Below the pieces are notes generated by a model that did not search any database, was not told the DNA's origin, and worked only from the letters and a program-made list of their open reading frames with translations. The translations under genes were made by a program, and so were the position numbers. A DNA stretch of 50,460 nucleotides from Pseudidiomarina aestuarii. GTDB lineage: Bacteria; Pseudomonadota; Gammaproteobacteria; Enterobacterales; Alteromonadaceae. Positions within the stretch are counted from its first letter, which is position 1; each line of letters begins with the position of its first letter. Location of the stretch: positions 1-50,460 of the forward strand of contig PYVG01000007.1 in NCBI GenBank assembly GCA_003030745.1, written 5' to 3'. Positions 8,048 through 16,440 of this stretch are shown here, piece by piece.

Positions 8048-8452
8048 ATGCGAGATTCAGCACACATGCCTAACAAAATTCAACTTTTTCGAACGTTAGC
8101 AGTCAGCAACTTCTTTGGTTTACTTGGCTTAATGCTCGTTTGGCAACTCATCTGTAATGCCGGCAGTGACACCAGTGTTTGGTTTCGCTTAGGCCTTTGG
8201 GTTCTACCACTGCTGTTTCCGCTGCCAGGACTATTGCGCGGTAAGCCATACACGTTTGCGTGGGCCAACTTCATTCTGATGTGGTATTTCTTGCACGGTT
8301 TTACCATGCTTTATATCGAGCCGAGTCAACGTGGACTCGCTGTCGTTGAAATTCTCTTCACTACGGCAGCTTTTATTGGTTGTACAGCATATGCTCGATT
8401 ACAGGGTCGTGCTTTAGGTTTGGGATTACCGAAATTAAAAGACCAACAATAA
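8048..8452 (+). CDS. DUF2069 integral membrane protein
   Basis: A 134-residue membrane protein with about four hydrophobic helices, including FFGLLGLMLVWQLI, LGLWVLPLLFPLPGLL and FILMWYFLHGFTMLYI, the last followed by AVVEILFTTAAFIGCTAYAR. The GLLRGKPYTFAWANFILMWYF stretch is what I recognise as DUF2069, a small uncharacterised proteobacterial family. It sits two bases after wrbA and converges on hda with one base between the stops. Two starts are possible: the ATG at 8048, used here, and one seven codons later (MPNKIQLF). Neither has a good ribosome site. Confidence 0.75.
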   Translation: MRDSAHMPNKIQLFRTLAVSNFFGLLGLMLVWQLICNAGSDTSVWFRLGLWVLPLLFPLPGLLRGKPYTFAWANFILMWYFLHGFTMLYIEPSQRGLAVVEILFTTAAFIGCTAYARLQGRALGLGLPKLKDQQ

Positions 8453-8453
8453 C

Positions 8454-9143
8454 TTAGATATCGAGCACTTGTTTGACGAAAGGTATTGTTAGTCGTCGTT
8501 GTGCGGCCATCGAGGCGCGATCCAGTTGCGCCAAGGTCGCCATCAATTCGGCCATATCACGACCCAATCGTTGCACCATAAATAAAGCTGTTTCATCACG
8601 TAACTGCAATCCCAAAGCTGCAGCACGCTGCCGCAGAGCTTTTGCCTTGTCAGCGTCTTGCAGCGCTTTGATTTGGACCGCAATACCCCATTGTAAGCGC
8701 GATTGCGTATCGGGAATCGCAGCCGGCAGCTGAGTTGGCGACATGGCGGCGGTGACGAGTAATCGTGTTTGCCCGCGGTCTTGAATGCGATTGAAAAGCG
8801 CGAAAAGTTCAAAGCACCAATCATGCTGATCAATTACAGCATCAAGGTCATCAATACACACCAGTGAAAATTGCTCAAGCCCACGTAAAATTGATGCTTC
8901 AACTTGTTGTTCCAGCAGGTCGCGCAGGGGCACATACATGGCGGTCGTATTGATATGAAGCTGCGCGCACATTGCATGCAATAAGTGGCTTTTACCGACA
9001 CCATGCGCACCCCAGAGGTAAACAAATGGCTCGGCACTCTCTCGCAACAATGCTAAGACTTCTTTATTTTCACCCGTTACATAAGTGGCGAACGTGTGTG
9101 CATCGGGAAGTTGCATCGCTAGCGGGAGTTGCTGAAGATTCAT
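8454..9143 (-). CDS. hda: DnaA inactivator Hda
   Basis: Hda binds the DNA-loaded beta clamp and stimulates hydrolysis of DnaA-bound ATP, preventing re-initiation of replication. The 229 residues align with E. coli Hda. An N-terminal clamp-binding QLPLAM motif is followed by YLWGAHGVGKSHLLHA (Walker A), SLVCIDDLDAV (Walker B), RLLVTAAMSP (sensor 1) and the ending QLDRASMAAQRRLTIPFVKQ. Its Walker A keeps the canonical GKS, where E. coli has GRS. The start ATG overlaps the stop of the upstream DUF2066 gene (TAATG), so the two are translationally coupled. The operon promoter has a DnaA box beside it. Confidence 0.95.
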   Translation of the reverse strand: MNLQQLPLAMQLPDAHTFATYVTGENKEVLALLRESAEPFVYLWGAHGVGKSHLLHAMCAQLHINTTAMYVPLRDLLEQQVEASILRGLEQFSLVCIDDLDAVIDQHDWCFELFALFNRIQDRGQTRLLVTAAMSPTQLPAAIPDTQSRLQWGIAVQIKALQDADKAKALRQRAAALGLQLRDETALFMVQRLGRDMAELMATLAQLDRASMAAQRRLTIPFVKQVLDI

Positions 9144-10228
9144 TAATCCTCAATCCATCTGTACAGTGGCATCATTGGCGTCCCATCAGGCGACTCTTCA
9201 GCGCCATCTTGATTCACTGGACGCAACGATTTACTTAAATCGATTGCCTGCATTATTCTAGCGGGAGCAGTTTGTAACAGTAATTCAAATTCCCCCCGAT
9301 ATTGCTTATAGCCGACCAATTGTGCCGCTTGAACCGCTGGTAAACTCAGCAGCAGTTGCTCGACCTGAATTGCTTTTTCAAGGGAATCCACACCATCAAC
9401 GGCAAGCCGCCAGCGGTTCGTTTGTTCAATACTCGAGTCGATTCGATAACGTTGCGCCAGCTCCTGAGTGAGCGCCGCAATAATTAATTCACCCATCTCA
9501 TCACGATCGTCACTAAACACTTCACCGCGCCATTTGAGTTCACCCAAATCTAACGACCAATCAGCTTGCCAGCGCCCTTTCTGTAGGGTTGGGTCCGCTT
9601 GGTAGACGCGCGCAACAACAATACCATCGGGAAGATAACGCGCACTCGCAAATTGGATTCGATCATTAAACCGCGCCCACACATCGACCACTTCAACAGT
9701 CATAGTATCGTTCAAATCCAAAAGCGGTAGACGAATGGGTAAACCACGCTCTTGCGCAGCATTGCGTAACTGTTGTGTCAAAATGGACTCGTCCGAACTA
9801 CCAATTAATTCACGTTGGAGCTGTTCATTTTCACTCACCAGCCAAACTAGAATCAAAGGGCGTAAATTACTCCAGACACCAGAGCCTGACTGTTGCAATA
9901 AGCGATTGATTTTCTGCGCGTCGAATTGCACCCAGAGTACGAGTTGTTCGTCTTGTTGGTAGCCGTATTGAACCACATAATCTCGCACGTTTTTGAGAGC
10001 AGTGCGCACAGCGTCGTGTTCCAACGCTTGCGTGTCACCCGAAACCTTTAGCAGAGTTCCCTTCAGGGCTGTTTGCAAGGCGTCGGTGCGCTCATTCGCG
10101 TTTTGTGTGGCGACAGGGATACGCTGTTGGTAGAGCTGCGTGAGCTCAATGGCTGCCATGCTGGAACTACTCCATAGCAACAACAACGCTATCAGGAGGG
10201 TCGTTAAGCAGTTTTTTAAATGCATCAT
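9143..10228 (-). CDS. DUF2066 exported protein, cotranscribed with hda
   Basis: A 361-residue protein of unknown function. From MMHLKNCLTTLLIALLLLWS it has a clear signal peptide cleaved near SSMAAIE. The mature part carries ALKGTLLKVSGDTQALEHDAVRTALKNVRDYVVQYGY and PLILVWLVSENEQLQRELIGS, the pattern I know as DUF2066, a periplasmic family often located next to hda or purM in gammaproteobacteria. The longer frame to 10297 is rejected because the promoter (10269-10297) lies inside it and it would bury the signal peptide. Its stop overlaps the hda ATG by one base. Confidence 0.8.
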   Translation of the reverse strand: MMHLKNCLTTLLIALLLLWSSSSMAAIELTQLYQQRIPVATQNANERTDALQTALKGTLLKVSGDTQALEHDAVRTALKNVRDYVVQYGYQQDEQLVLWVQFDAQKINRLLQQSGSGVWSNLRPLILVWLVSENEQLQRELIGSSDESILTQQLRNAAQERGLPIRLPLLDLNDTMTVEVVDVWARFNDRIQFASARYLPDGIVVARVYQADPTLQKGRWQADWSLDLGELKWRGEVFSDDRDEMGELIIAALTQELAQRYRIDSSIEQTNRWRLAVDGVDSLEKAIQVEQLLLSLPAVQAAQLVGYKQYRGEFELLLQTAPARIMQAIDLSKSLRPVNQDGAEESPDGTPMMPLYRWIED

Positions 10229-10268
10229 GCTGTACTTCAGTATCCGTAGTGGCAAGCTTTCTACGCTC

Positions 10269-10297
10269 ATCATAAACAGCCCCAACTGCATGGGCAA
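10269..10297 (-). promoter_or_regulatory. Putative promoter of the DUF2066-hda operon
   Basis: On the minus strand TTGCCC (10297-10292) and TATGAT (10274-10269) are 17 bases apart. The inferred start point is about 35 bases before the ATG at 10228. A DnaA box lies just upstream. Confidence 0.55.
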
Positions 10298-10306
10298 GTA
10301 ACAAGC

Positions 10307-10315
10307 TGTGGATAA
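10307..10315 (-). promoter_or_regulatory. Consensus DnaA box upstream of the hda operon promoter
   Basis: The plus strand reads TGTGGATAA, the exact complement of the strong DnaA box TTATCCACA. It ends ten bases before the -35 hexamer of the DUF2066-hda promoter and about 80 bases before the divergent MFS gene. Confidence 0.6.
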
Positions 10316-10396
10316 CCACCTATTGCATTTAAGAAATGGTTAAAGCGTGCTACCATTTTACCTCATTGCCATTCACAATTCATTGGGACCGACACC

Positions 10397-11665
10397 ATGC
10401 TGAGACAACAGCTACGTGCAATCAGTTCTTTGCTGACAAGTATTACCCTGATTGGCATTTGTGTCGGTATGACGAGTACCCTACTCAGTCTGCGCGCCAC
10501 CATAGAAAATTTCGGTACCCTGACCACCGGCATCATCATGTCGGCCTACTTTATTGGCTTCCTCTTTGGCACCACTCGCGCTCCGAAAGATATTCGGCGC
10601 GTTGGTTACGTTCGGGCCTTTGGCGGGCTAGCAGCGCTTGCTGCCGCATCCATTCTTATTCAAGCCATCTGGATCGATCCCACGGTTTGGTTCATCATGC
10701 GCTTCCTCACTGGTTTCGCGATTTCGGCTATTTTCGTGATCGTCGAGTCTTGGCTGAACACCATGGCGGATAATAAGAACCGCGGCACTTTGCTGTCAGT
10801 TTATTTAGTGCTGATTTATGGTGGTTTGGTGGTCGGTCAACTCGTGCTTGGCGTGGCTGACCCATCAGGTTTTGTCGCATTCGCTTTGGTTGCGCTATTA
10901 ATAAACTTAGCGTTGATACCTATTTTAATTAGCGTTTCTGTTGAGCCCACCACGCATGAACCGCGCAAAGTGCCCATCTGGGGACTGTTTAAGTTAGTTC
11001 CGCTTGGCATTGTGAACGCATTTATCATGCAGGCGTGTTACGCCATGTTCTACGGTATCGGGCCTATGTATGCGACCTACATTGGTCTCAGTATTCCCCA
11101 AGTGTCTCTGTTTATGGCCTCGTTCATTCTCGGTGGAATGCTCTCCCAAGCACCCATTGGTCTGCTTTCTGACCGCTTCGATCGACGCGTCATTATGGCG
11201 GGTTGTGCCGGTACAGCAGCCATAATGGCGTTGATCTTATCCCAGCTTGGTTCCGAATTGGTCTGGCTCATTTACCTGAGTGTTGGACTCTTTGGTGCCT
11301 GTGCTTTACCTCTGTACTCACTGGGCATGGCGCATACCAATGACTTTCTTGAAAAAGATCAAATGGTCGGCGCAACAGGTGCCATTATCAAGGTGGGCGG
11401 CATTGGTTCTATTATCGGAGCGCCAGCGGTCGCCGCACTGATGGAATACGGCGGAGTGAATTACTTCTTTCTATTGATAGTCGTAATGACCAGTGTGGTG
11501 TGCGTCTATTCGCTCTATCGTGTGACCAAACGCGCACGGCCGACTGATCAACCGCACAGCAGCTACGCCATGTTATCGCCGGGGCAAACCTCTGATGAGC
11601 TACTCACCGCTTTAGCCGAAGAAGATCAAGACACTCAAGACGAACTTGAGCGTCAACAAGCTTAA
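10397..11665 (+). CDS. MFS transporter, YcaD-like
   Basis: A 12-helix major facilitator carrier of 422 residues, closest in my judgement to the YcaD (UPF0226) group, whose substrates are unknown. The first helix follows MLRQQLRAISSLL. Conserved segments include GIIMSAYFIGFLFGT, RFLTGFAISAIFVIVESWLN in helix 4-5 and QAPIGLLSDRFDRRVIM, the loop-8/9 copy of motif A. A soluble acidic tail of about 40 residues (EEDQDTQDELERQQA) follows the last helix. It stands alone, divergent from DUF2066-hda and convergent on pgm, so neighbours give no hint of its substrate. Confidence 0.85.
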   Translation: MLRQQLRAISSLLTSITLIGICVGMTSTLLSLRATIENFGTLTTGIIMSAYFIGFLFGTTRAPKDIRRVGYVRAFGGLAALAAASILIQAIWIDPTVWFIMRFLTGFAISAIFVIVESWLNTMADNKNRGTLLSVYLVLIYGGLVVGQLVLGVADPSGFVAFALVALLINLALIPILISVSVEPTTHEPRKVPIWGLFKLVPLGIVNAFIMQACYAMFYGIGPMYATYIGLSIPQVSLFMASFILGGMLSQAPIGLLSDRFDRRVIMAGCAGTAAIMALILSQLGSELVWLIYLSVGLFGACALPLYSLGMAHTNDFLEKDQMVGATGAIIKVGGIGSIIGAPAVAALMEYGGVNYFFLLIVVMTSVVCVYSLYRVTKRARPTDQPHSSYAMLSPGQTSDELLTALAEEDQDTQDELERQQA

Positions 11666-11675
11666 CCATGTCGCT

Positions 11676-13316
11676 CTACGGCTGTAGCCACTGGCTAACC
11701 AGTATTTGCGCTTCGTTCATCAGCACTGATAAATGGTCGTCGCTGACGAAACTCTCGCAATAAATCTTGTAGATAGGCTCGGTACCTGATGGACGCGCTG
11801 CAAACCAGCCATTCGCCGTACAGACCTTCACGCCACCTATCGATGCTCCATTTCCTGGGGCTTGGGTCATCACGCTAGTGACTGCGTCACCTGCCAAAGT
11901 TTGTAATTGCAGCTGTGCCGGTTGAATTGCTTTGAATGCTTGATTCATCGCCGCGCTAGACGGCACGTCTTGGCGCTTATAGTACGCAGTACCGTGCTGC
12001 TCACACAGCTGTTGATAATAAACACTTGGATCCTTACCCGTGGTGGCACAAATTTCAGCCGCAAGCAGCGCCATAATGATGCCATCTTTGTCCGTCGACC
12101 ATGCTTTCCCCGAACGGTCCAAAAAGGTCGCTCCTGCGCTCTCTTCACCTGCAAATGCAGTTGTGCCTAGTTGCAGTTCACGAGCGAACCACTTAAAACC
12201 AACCGGCATCTCACGTAATGTCCGCTGATTGGCCGCTACCACACGATCAATCATGGCACTCGAAACCAGTGTTTTGCCAATCGCCGTTTCTGCAGTCCAA
12301 GAACGATTCTTGCAGAGATAATCAATGGCCACTGCTAAATAGTGATTCGGATTCATCAAGCCTTCGGTGGGCGTGACAATGCCGTGACGGTCATAATCTG
12401 GGTCGTTCCCGACTGCGATATCAAACTGATCTTTCAGCGCCACCAGTGACCGCATCGCATAAGGCGAGGAGCAATCCATCCGAATCTTGCCGTCCTTGTC
12501 GAGACTCATAAACCGGAATGTGGCATCAACATCAGCCTGCGTAACCGTAATCTCGAGACCATATTGCTCGGCGATCAATGGCCAATAACTGGCGCCAGCA
12601 CCACCCATAGCGTCGACGCCAATGGACAACTTCGCCTTGGCGATAGCTTGCATATCTATAATAGTATCTAACGCACCTACGTAGTCTTGCCGCCAATCCA
12701 CTTTATGCAGGTGCTTGCTGGCTAATGCCTCGGCGTAACTCACCGCTTCTACACCGAGTAACTCTGCCGATAAAATAGCATTGGCATATTTCTCGATGAC
12801 TGCGGTTGCATCGGTATCCGCTGGACCACCGTGCGGAGGGTTGTATTTGAAGCCACCATCTTCAGGCGGATTATGCGATGGGGTAATGACTACGCCATCG
12901 GCAAGGCCTGTTGTACGTCCTTGGTTGTAGCGAAGAATCGCAAAGCTGATGACAGGTGTCGGGGTGTAACCGTGGTCCACTTGCACATGAACATCAACGC
13001 CATTGGCAATAAAGACTTCGAGCGCTGTCATATAAGCGGCTTCAGACAATGCGTGGGTGTCGCGACCAAGCATTAACGGGCCAGTAATGCCCTGCTCTTC
13101 GCGATAGCGCACCACTGCTTGGCTGATAGCCAGAATATGCGCTTCGTTAAACGAGTTCTTAAAGGCAGAACCACGATGTCCAGACGTACCAAAGGACACC
13201 AATTGTTCGGGTTGACTGGGGTCAACATCATTGACGAAATAGGCACTTACTAGTTGCGCTATATTCGTTAAGTCGCTGGCTTGTGCCGGCATACCGGCCC
13301 GTGTATGTAATCCCAT
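11676..13316 (-). CDS. pgm: Phosphoglucomutase, alpha-D-glucose-specific
   Basis: Interconverts glucose 1-phosphate and glucose 6-phosphate, linking glycolysis to UDP-glucose and envelope sugars. It has 546 residues, exactly the E. coli Pgm length. Visible are the phosphoserine loop TPSHNPPEDGGFKYNPPHGG, the metal loop GNDPDYDRHG, the sugar loop GEESAG and the phosphate-binding RPSGTEPIYKIY. The ATG overlaps the seqA stop by one base (TAATG) and follows AGGGA, reproducing the seqA-pgm operon of enterobacteria. Confidence 0.97.
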   Translation of the reverse strand: MGLHTRAGMPAQASDLTNIAQLVSAYFVNDVDPSQPEQLVSFGTSGHRGSAFKNSFNEAHILAISQAVVRYREEQGITGPLMLGRDTHALSEAAYMTALEVFIANGVDVHVQVDHGYTPTPVISFAILRYNQGRTTGLADGVVITPSHNPPEDGGFKYNPPHGGPADTDATAVIEKYANAILSAELLGVEAVSYAEALASKHLHKVDWRQDYVGALDTIIDMQAIAKAKLSIGVDAMGGAGASYWPLIAEQYGLEITVTQADVDATFRFMSLDKDGKIRMDCSSPYAMRSLVALKDQFDIAVGNDPDYDRHGIVTPTEGLMNPNHYLAVAIDYLCKNRSWTAETAIGKTLVSSAMIDRVVAANQRTLREMPVGFKWFARELQLGTTAFAGEESAGATFLDRSGKAWSTDKDGIIMALLAAEICATTGKDPSVYYQQLCEQHGTAYYKRQDVPSSAAMNQAFKAIQPAQLQLQTLAGDAVTSVMTQAPGNGASIGGVKVCTANGWFAARPSGTEPIYKIYCESFVSDDHLSVLMNEAQILVSQWLQP

Positions 13317-13828
13317 TACAAAAAATCCCTAATTTTTTCTGCTTCTGACTGCGAGTACCCAAGTTCCAGAGCCACCTGCGTCAACATTGATTTTTTCCGA
13401 GTCGTGTTGTTGTTGGTCACCACAAAATAAGGAGCATCAGGTATTTGCTTTGGATTGGTGCTGGTACCGCTAGCTTCTAGCGCCTCGGCACTAGTGGCAA
13501 AATATTGTCGGTCACGACCGCTGATCTCCAATACTTTCTTGAAAGACTTGCTGTGGCAGCGATGTAACATGCTAAGAATGGTCAGAAAACGTGCAACGAC
13601 GCTACGTTGTCCCGCCAGGTCAATGCGTGACATGACATCAAATACCTTGCGTTCAGCCACAGCTTGTTCTGGTTCAGACGTGACCAAAATGGGCTTACCA
13701 GTAACTTTATCGGCAGCTTCTAAACCCAGCAAGCGGCGCAGGATTGCAGATGCACTTTCACCGATATGTTGTGTATGCCCGGCTATAAAACGGTATAATT
13801 CATCATCAATTTCAATTCGTTTACTCAT
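13316..13828 (-). CDS. seqA: Replication initiation negative regulator SeqA
   Basis: SeqA binds clusters of hemimethylated GATC sites, sequestering new origins and organising DNA behind the fork; its presence implies Dam methylation. The 170 residues (E. coli 181) start MSKRIEIDDELYRFIAGHT, the N-terminal oligomerisation domain with ASAILRRLLGL. A short linker leads to a C-terminal DNA-binding domain containing SGRDRQYFATS and the ending YFVVTNNNTTRKKSML. It is the first gene of a seqA-pgm operon and is divergent from ybfF, as in E. coli. The window thus holds two negative regulators of initiation, SeqA and Hda. Confidence 0.95.
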   Translation of the reverse strand: MSKRIEIDDELYRFIAGHTQHIGESASAILRRLLGLEAADKVTGKPILVTSEPEQAVAERKVFDVMSRIDLAGQRSVVARFLTILSMLHRCHSKSFKKVLEISGRDRQYFATSAEALEASGTSTNPKQIPDAPYFVVTNNNTTRKKSMLTQVALELGYSQSEAEKIRDFL

Positions 13829-13870
13829 GATGCTGCAACTTTTTCATCGTCTAAAGGTATCATGCTGATT

Positions 13871-13876
13871 ATTATA
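13871..13876 (-). promoter_or_regulatory. Perfect -10 hexamer upstream of seqA
   Basis: TATAAT on the minus strand lies 43 bases before the seqA ATG. I find no good -35 hexamer at 16-18 bases (CTGTAC at 17), so only the -10 is called. Confidence 0.4.
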
Positions 13877-13930
13877 CCCATCCCATAGCCTGGGTACAGA
13901 AAATCAACCCAACACCAGCAGAGGTCCAGT

Positions 13931-14716
13931 ATGACAGCAACAACTTTGCTCAATTACGAGCGTTTTGGGAGCGGAGCTCCGGTCGTTCTCATTCATGGTT
14001 TATTCGGTGACTTGGATAACTTAAAGCGCTTAGGGCGCGAACTCGAGAGTGATTTCGAGCTGATTGCCATTGATGTGCGTAATCATGGCGACTCTTTTCA
14101 CTCCGACACTATGTCTTATGAAGCTATGGCTGATGATCTCGCCACTTTACTCGATGACCTCAACATTGACCGTACCCACATTGTCGGTCACTCCATGGGT
14201 GGCAAGGTAGCTATGGAATTTGCGCTGAGCCACCCTCAGCGTGTCATCAGCTTGGTTGCAGCCGATGTTGCACCGGTAGCTTACGACCCCAAACATCGGC
14301 ATATCCTCGATGCATTGGAGCAACTTGATCTCACTAAAGTAGAAAACCGCAAAGATGCGGATAAGTTACTGCAAAAGGCCATCGATACCCATGGCGTGCG
14401 CCAGTTTCTGCTGAAAAATCTTAAGCACACCGATAATGGTTATGAGTGGCGGCTCAACCTGCCGGCTCTCGACGATAATTATGCTGCTATCTCTGGGGCC
14501 GTTTGTGAAGGCCAATTTGATGGTCCCATCCTGTTCATTAAAGGTGGCGATTCCGATTATTTAAAACCAGAACATGAGTCGGCCATACGTGATCGTTTTA
14601 CCCAAGTTGACGTAAAGATAATCGAAGGCACAAGCCATTGGTTGCATGCAGAAAAGCCACGTATTTTTAACCGCTTAGTACGGGAGTTTTTGGAGCAACA
14701 AAGTCGCGCCGAGTGA
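13931..14716 (+). CDS. ybfF: Alpha/beta-hydrolase esterase YbfF
   Basis: A cytosolic acyl esterase/thioesterase of the YbfF family with 261 residues (E. coli 254). The oxyanion segment LIHGLFGDLDNL (residues 20-31), nucleophile elbow GHSMGG with Ser88, and catalytic-histidine region GTSHWLHAEKP near the C-terminus are all present. The physiological substrate is not established. AGAGGT precedes the ATG. It begins the ybfF-DUF2788-fldA-fur series and is divergent from seqA, the arrangement seen around E. coli ybfF. Confidence 0.92.
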   Translation: MTATTLLNYERFGSGAPVVLIHGLFGDLDNLKRLGRELESDFELIAIDVRNHGDSFHSDTMSYEAMADDLATLLDDLNIDRTHIVGHSMGGKVAMEFALSHPQRVISLVAADVAPVAYDPKHRHILDALEQLDLTKVENRKDADKLLQKAIDTHGVRQFLLKNLKHTDNGYEWRLNLPALDDNYAAISGAVCEGQFDGPILFIKGGDSDYLKPEHESAIRDRFTQVDVKIIEGTSHWLHAEKPRIFNRLVREFLEQQSRAE

Positions 14717-14786
14717 GCCTGCGTGTTATAATCGCCAGCTGTATTTGTGAGATAAAGCTATCCAAGCGCACCCATAAGAAAGAGTT

Positions 14787-15002
14787 ATGCTGTCTGAACA
14801 TTTTGAATTAATTGAAACACTGGGTACGAACTTTGCCATCGCAATTCTATTTGTCCTGATTGGTCTGGCGATTCGCGATGTGTTGAAAAAAGCTGAAGTA
14901 CCCAAGTTCGGACAATGGTTTGTGTGGTTGGTATTGTTTTTAGGCTGTGCAGGCTTTATTGCAAAAGGTATTATTCAAGCCTTCTTTGAATCTGGAATTT
15001 AG
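14787..15002 (+). CDS. DUF2788 small membrane protein
   Basis: A 71-residue protein with two hydrophobic helices, FAIAILFVLIGLAIRDVL and WFVWLVLFLGCAGFIAKGII, joined by a short charged link (KKAEVPKFGQ). I recognise the DUF2788 pattern, a gammaproteobacterial family with no assigned role, usually found just before fldA where enterobacteria carry ybfE. The ATG is preceded by AAGAAAGAG. The position between ybfF and fldA is conserved, but no functional link is shown. Confidence 0.75.
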   Translation: MLSEHFELIETLGTNFAIAILFVLIGLAIRDVLKKAEVPKFGQWFVWLVLFLGCAGFIAKGIIQAFFESGI

Positions 15003-15024
15003 AATCAGTTTTTTGGGTCCTTGT

Positions 15025-15054
15025 TCCGAACGAGACAACTCCGAACGAGACAAC
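15025..15054. repeat. Perfect 15-base tandem duplication before fldA
   Basis: TCCGAACGAGACAAC occurs at 15025-15039 and again directly at 15040-15054, ending 26 bases before the fldA start codon. It is immediately followed by the eight-base palindrome GTTTAAAC. Confidence 0.85.
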
Positions 15055-15080
15055 GTTTAAACGAGAGGTAGTAACCAAAC

Positions 15081-15605
15081 ATGGCAAGTGTAGGTATTTT
15101 TTTCGGCAGTGACACAGGTAATACCGAAGCAATCGCTCAGATGATCCAGAAAGAACTGGGCAAGAGCTTGATTGATGTATTCGATATTGCCAAATCATCG
15201 AAAGAAGACATCGCCAATTTCGACCTTATTCTGTTTGGAATACCGACTTGGTATTACGGTGAAGCGCAGTGCGATTGGGATGACTTCTTCCCAGAGCTTG
15301 AAGAAATTGATTTCACGAATAAACTCGTGGCCATTTTTGGATGTGGTGACCAAGAAGACTATGCCGAATATTTTCTTGATGCGATGGGTACCCTTCGCGA
15401 CATCATTGAACCACGCGGAGCTATCATTATTGGGCATTGGCCGACCGCGGGCTATCAATTTGAAGCGTCACGCGCGTTGGTCGATGACAGCCACTTTATT
15501 GGGCTAGGTATCGATGAAGATCGACAGCCTGAATTGACAAAAGAACGGGTGCAACAGTGGTGTGCACAAATTCGCGAAGAAATGGGACTAGCTGAATTAG
15601 CGTAA
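15081..15605 (+). CDS. fldA: Flavodoxin FldA
   Basis: A long-chain FMN flavodoxin, low-potential electron donor for radical-SAM enzymes and reductive activations, and the usual ferredoxin substitute when iron is short. The 174 residues match E. coli FldA (176) nearly throughout: GIFFGSDTGNTEAIAQMI (FMN phosphate loop), IPTWYYGEAQCDWDDFFPEL (flavin-shielding tryptophan and tyrosine loops) and GCGDQEDYAEYF, which includes part of the long-chain insertion. fur follows 45 bases later, as in E. coli. A 15-base tandem repeat sits in the leader. Confidence 0.97.
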   Translation: MASVGIFFGSDTGNTEAIAQMIQKELGKSLIDVFDIAKSSKEDIANFDLILFGIPTWYYGEAQCDWDDFFPELEEIDFTNKLVAIFGCGDQEDYAEYFLDAMGTLRDIIEPRGAIIIGHWPTAGYQFEASRALVDDSHFIGLGIDEDRQPELTKERVQQWCAQIREEMGLAELA

Positions 15606-15650
15606 ACCCATTATTCTGATGATCGATAACCTCAACACAGCGAAAGAACA

Positions 15651-16097
15651 ATGAGCAGCAACGGCGAATTACAGTTAAAAAAAGCGGGCCTCAAAGTCAC
15701 TTCTCCGCGTGTCAAAATTCTGGAAATCTTAAAGAATCCGGATAATCAGCATATTAGCGCTGAAGACGTGTACAAAATCCTGTTAGAAAAGAATGAAGAG
15801 ATTGGCTTAGCAACCGTATATCGGGTGTTAAATCAGTTTGATGATGCTGGTATTGTCACTCGCCATCATTTTGAGGGTGGCCGGTCTGTCTTTGAACTAA
15901 GCGCTAAAGACCATCATGATCATCTGGTTTGCTTAAACTGCGGTCACGTGTTCGAATTTGAAGATGACTTAATTGAGCAACGCCAACTAAAGGTTGCTGC
16001 TGAAAACAATATCAAACTCACCAACCATAGTTTGTATTTGTATGGTGAGTGCAAAAATGTCGGTAGTTGCGAGCACAACGTGAATGGGGACGACTAG
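15651..16097 (+). CDS. fur: Ferric uptake regulator Fur
   Basis: The Fe2+-responsive dimeric repressor of iron uptake genes. Its 148 residues equal the E. coli length. The winged-helix domain contains TSPRVKILEIL and the recognition segment EIGLATVYRVLNQFDDAGIV. The metal-binding dimerisation domain has HHDH (88-91) and Cys94-x2-Cys97 in HLVCLNCGHV, then LTNHSLYLYGEC. It follows fldA on the same strand. I looked for an AT-rich Fur box in front and found no convincing one. The stop overlaps the convergent DUF2007 stop. Confidence 0.97.
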   Translation: MSSNGELQLKKAGLKVTSPRVKILEILKNPDNQHISAEDVYKILLEKNEEIGLATVYRVLNQFDDAGIVTRHHFEGGRSVFELSAKDHHDHLVCLNCGHVFEFEDDLIEQRQLKVAAENNIKLTNHSLYLYGECKNVGSCEHNVNGDD

Positions 16098-16342
16098 TCC
16101 TCATCCACATCAATGGTATCGGGCGTGGTGAAGTCACCACGCTCGTAACTCTCGATAATCTCCCGCGCTTCAACCTCATCATCATCACCAACAAACACAT
16201 TGGCTATGCCGACTGGTGCAATATCGCCTACAGCGCCCTGCAAATAGTGGCCACCGGCGTGAGCAGCAATACCCGACTGCTCGAGAAGCCCTACTAACAA
16301 CTGCGCCTCAATAATTGTATCGGCTCTGTATATCAGTTTCAT
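16094..16342 (-). CDS. DUF2007 (PII-like signalling fold) small protein
   Basis: An 82-residue soluble protein beginning MKLIYRADTIIEAQLLVGLL and containing AAHAGGHYLQGAVGDIAPVG, the DUF2007 signature as I know it; the fold is predicted to be PII/ferredoxin-like and its role is unknown. An acidic tail (TPDTIDVDED) ends the protein. The start at 16342 is chosen because the family begins at this motif and GGAG lies 11 bases ahead; the longer frame to 16435 would overlap the rhlE promoter. It converges on fur with overlapping stops. Confidence 0.78.
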   Translation of the reverse strand: MKLIYRADTIIEAQLLVGLLEQSGIAAHAGGHYLQGAVGDIAPVGIANVFVGDDDEVEAREIIESYERGDFTTPDTIDVDED

Positions 16343-16377
16343 TGTTGTCTTTACTCCATGTCCCATGGCGAACTCTT

Positions 16378-16406
16378 TTGCTACCAGAGCCCTTCTGCTG
16401 TATGCT
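16378..16406 (+). promoter_or_regulatory. Putative sigma70 promoter of rhlE
   Basis: TTGCTA (16378-16383) and TATGCT (16401-16406) are 17 bases apart, placing the start point about 28 bases before the rhlE ATG. Confidence 0.5.
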
Positions 16407-16440
16407 AGCGCGCTTGCCCTAGAAGAGAAACACAATCTGC

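Noticed and set aside
15606..15650. A Fur box in front of fur
   Set aside because: The sequence around TGATGATCGATAACC has only a partial match and no second arm in register.
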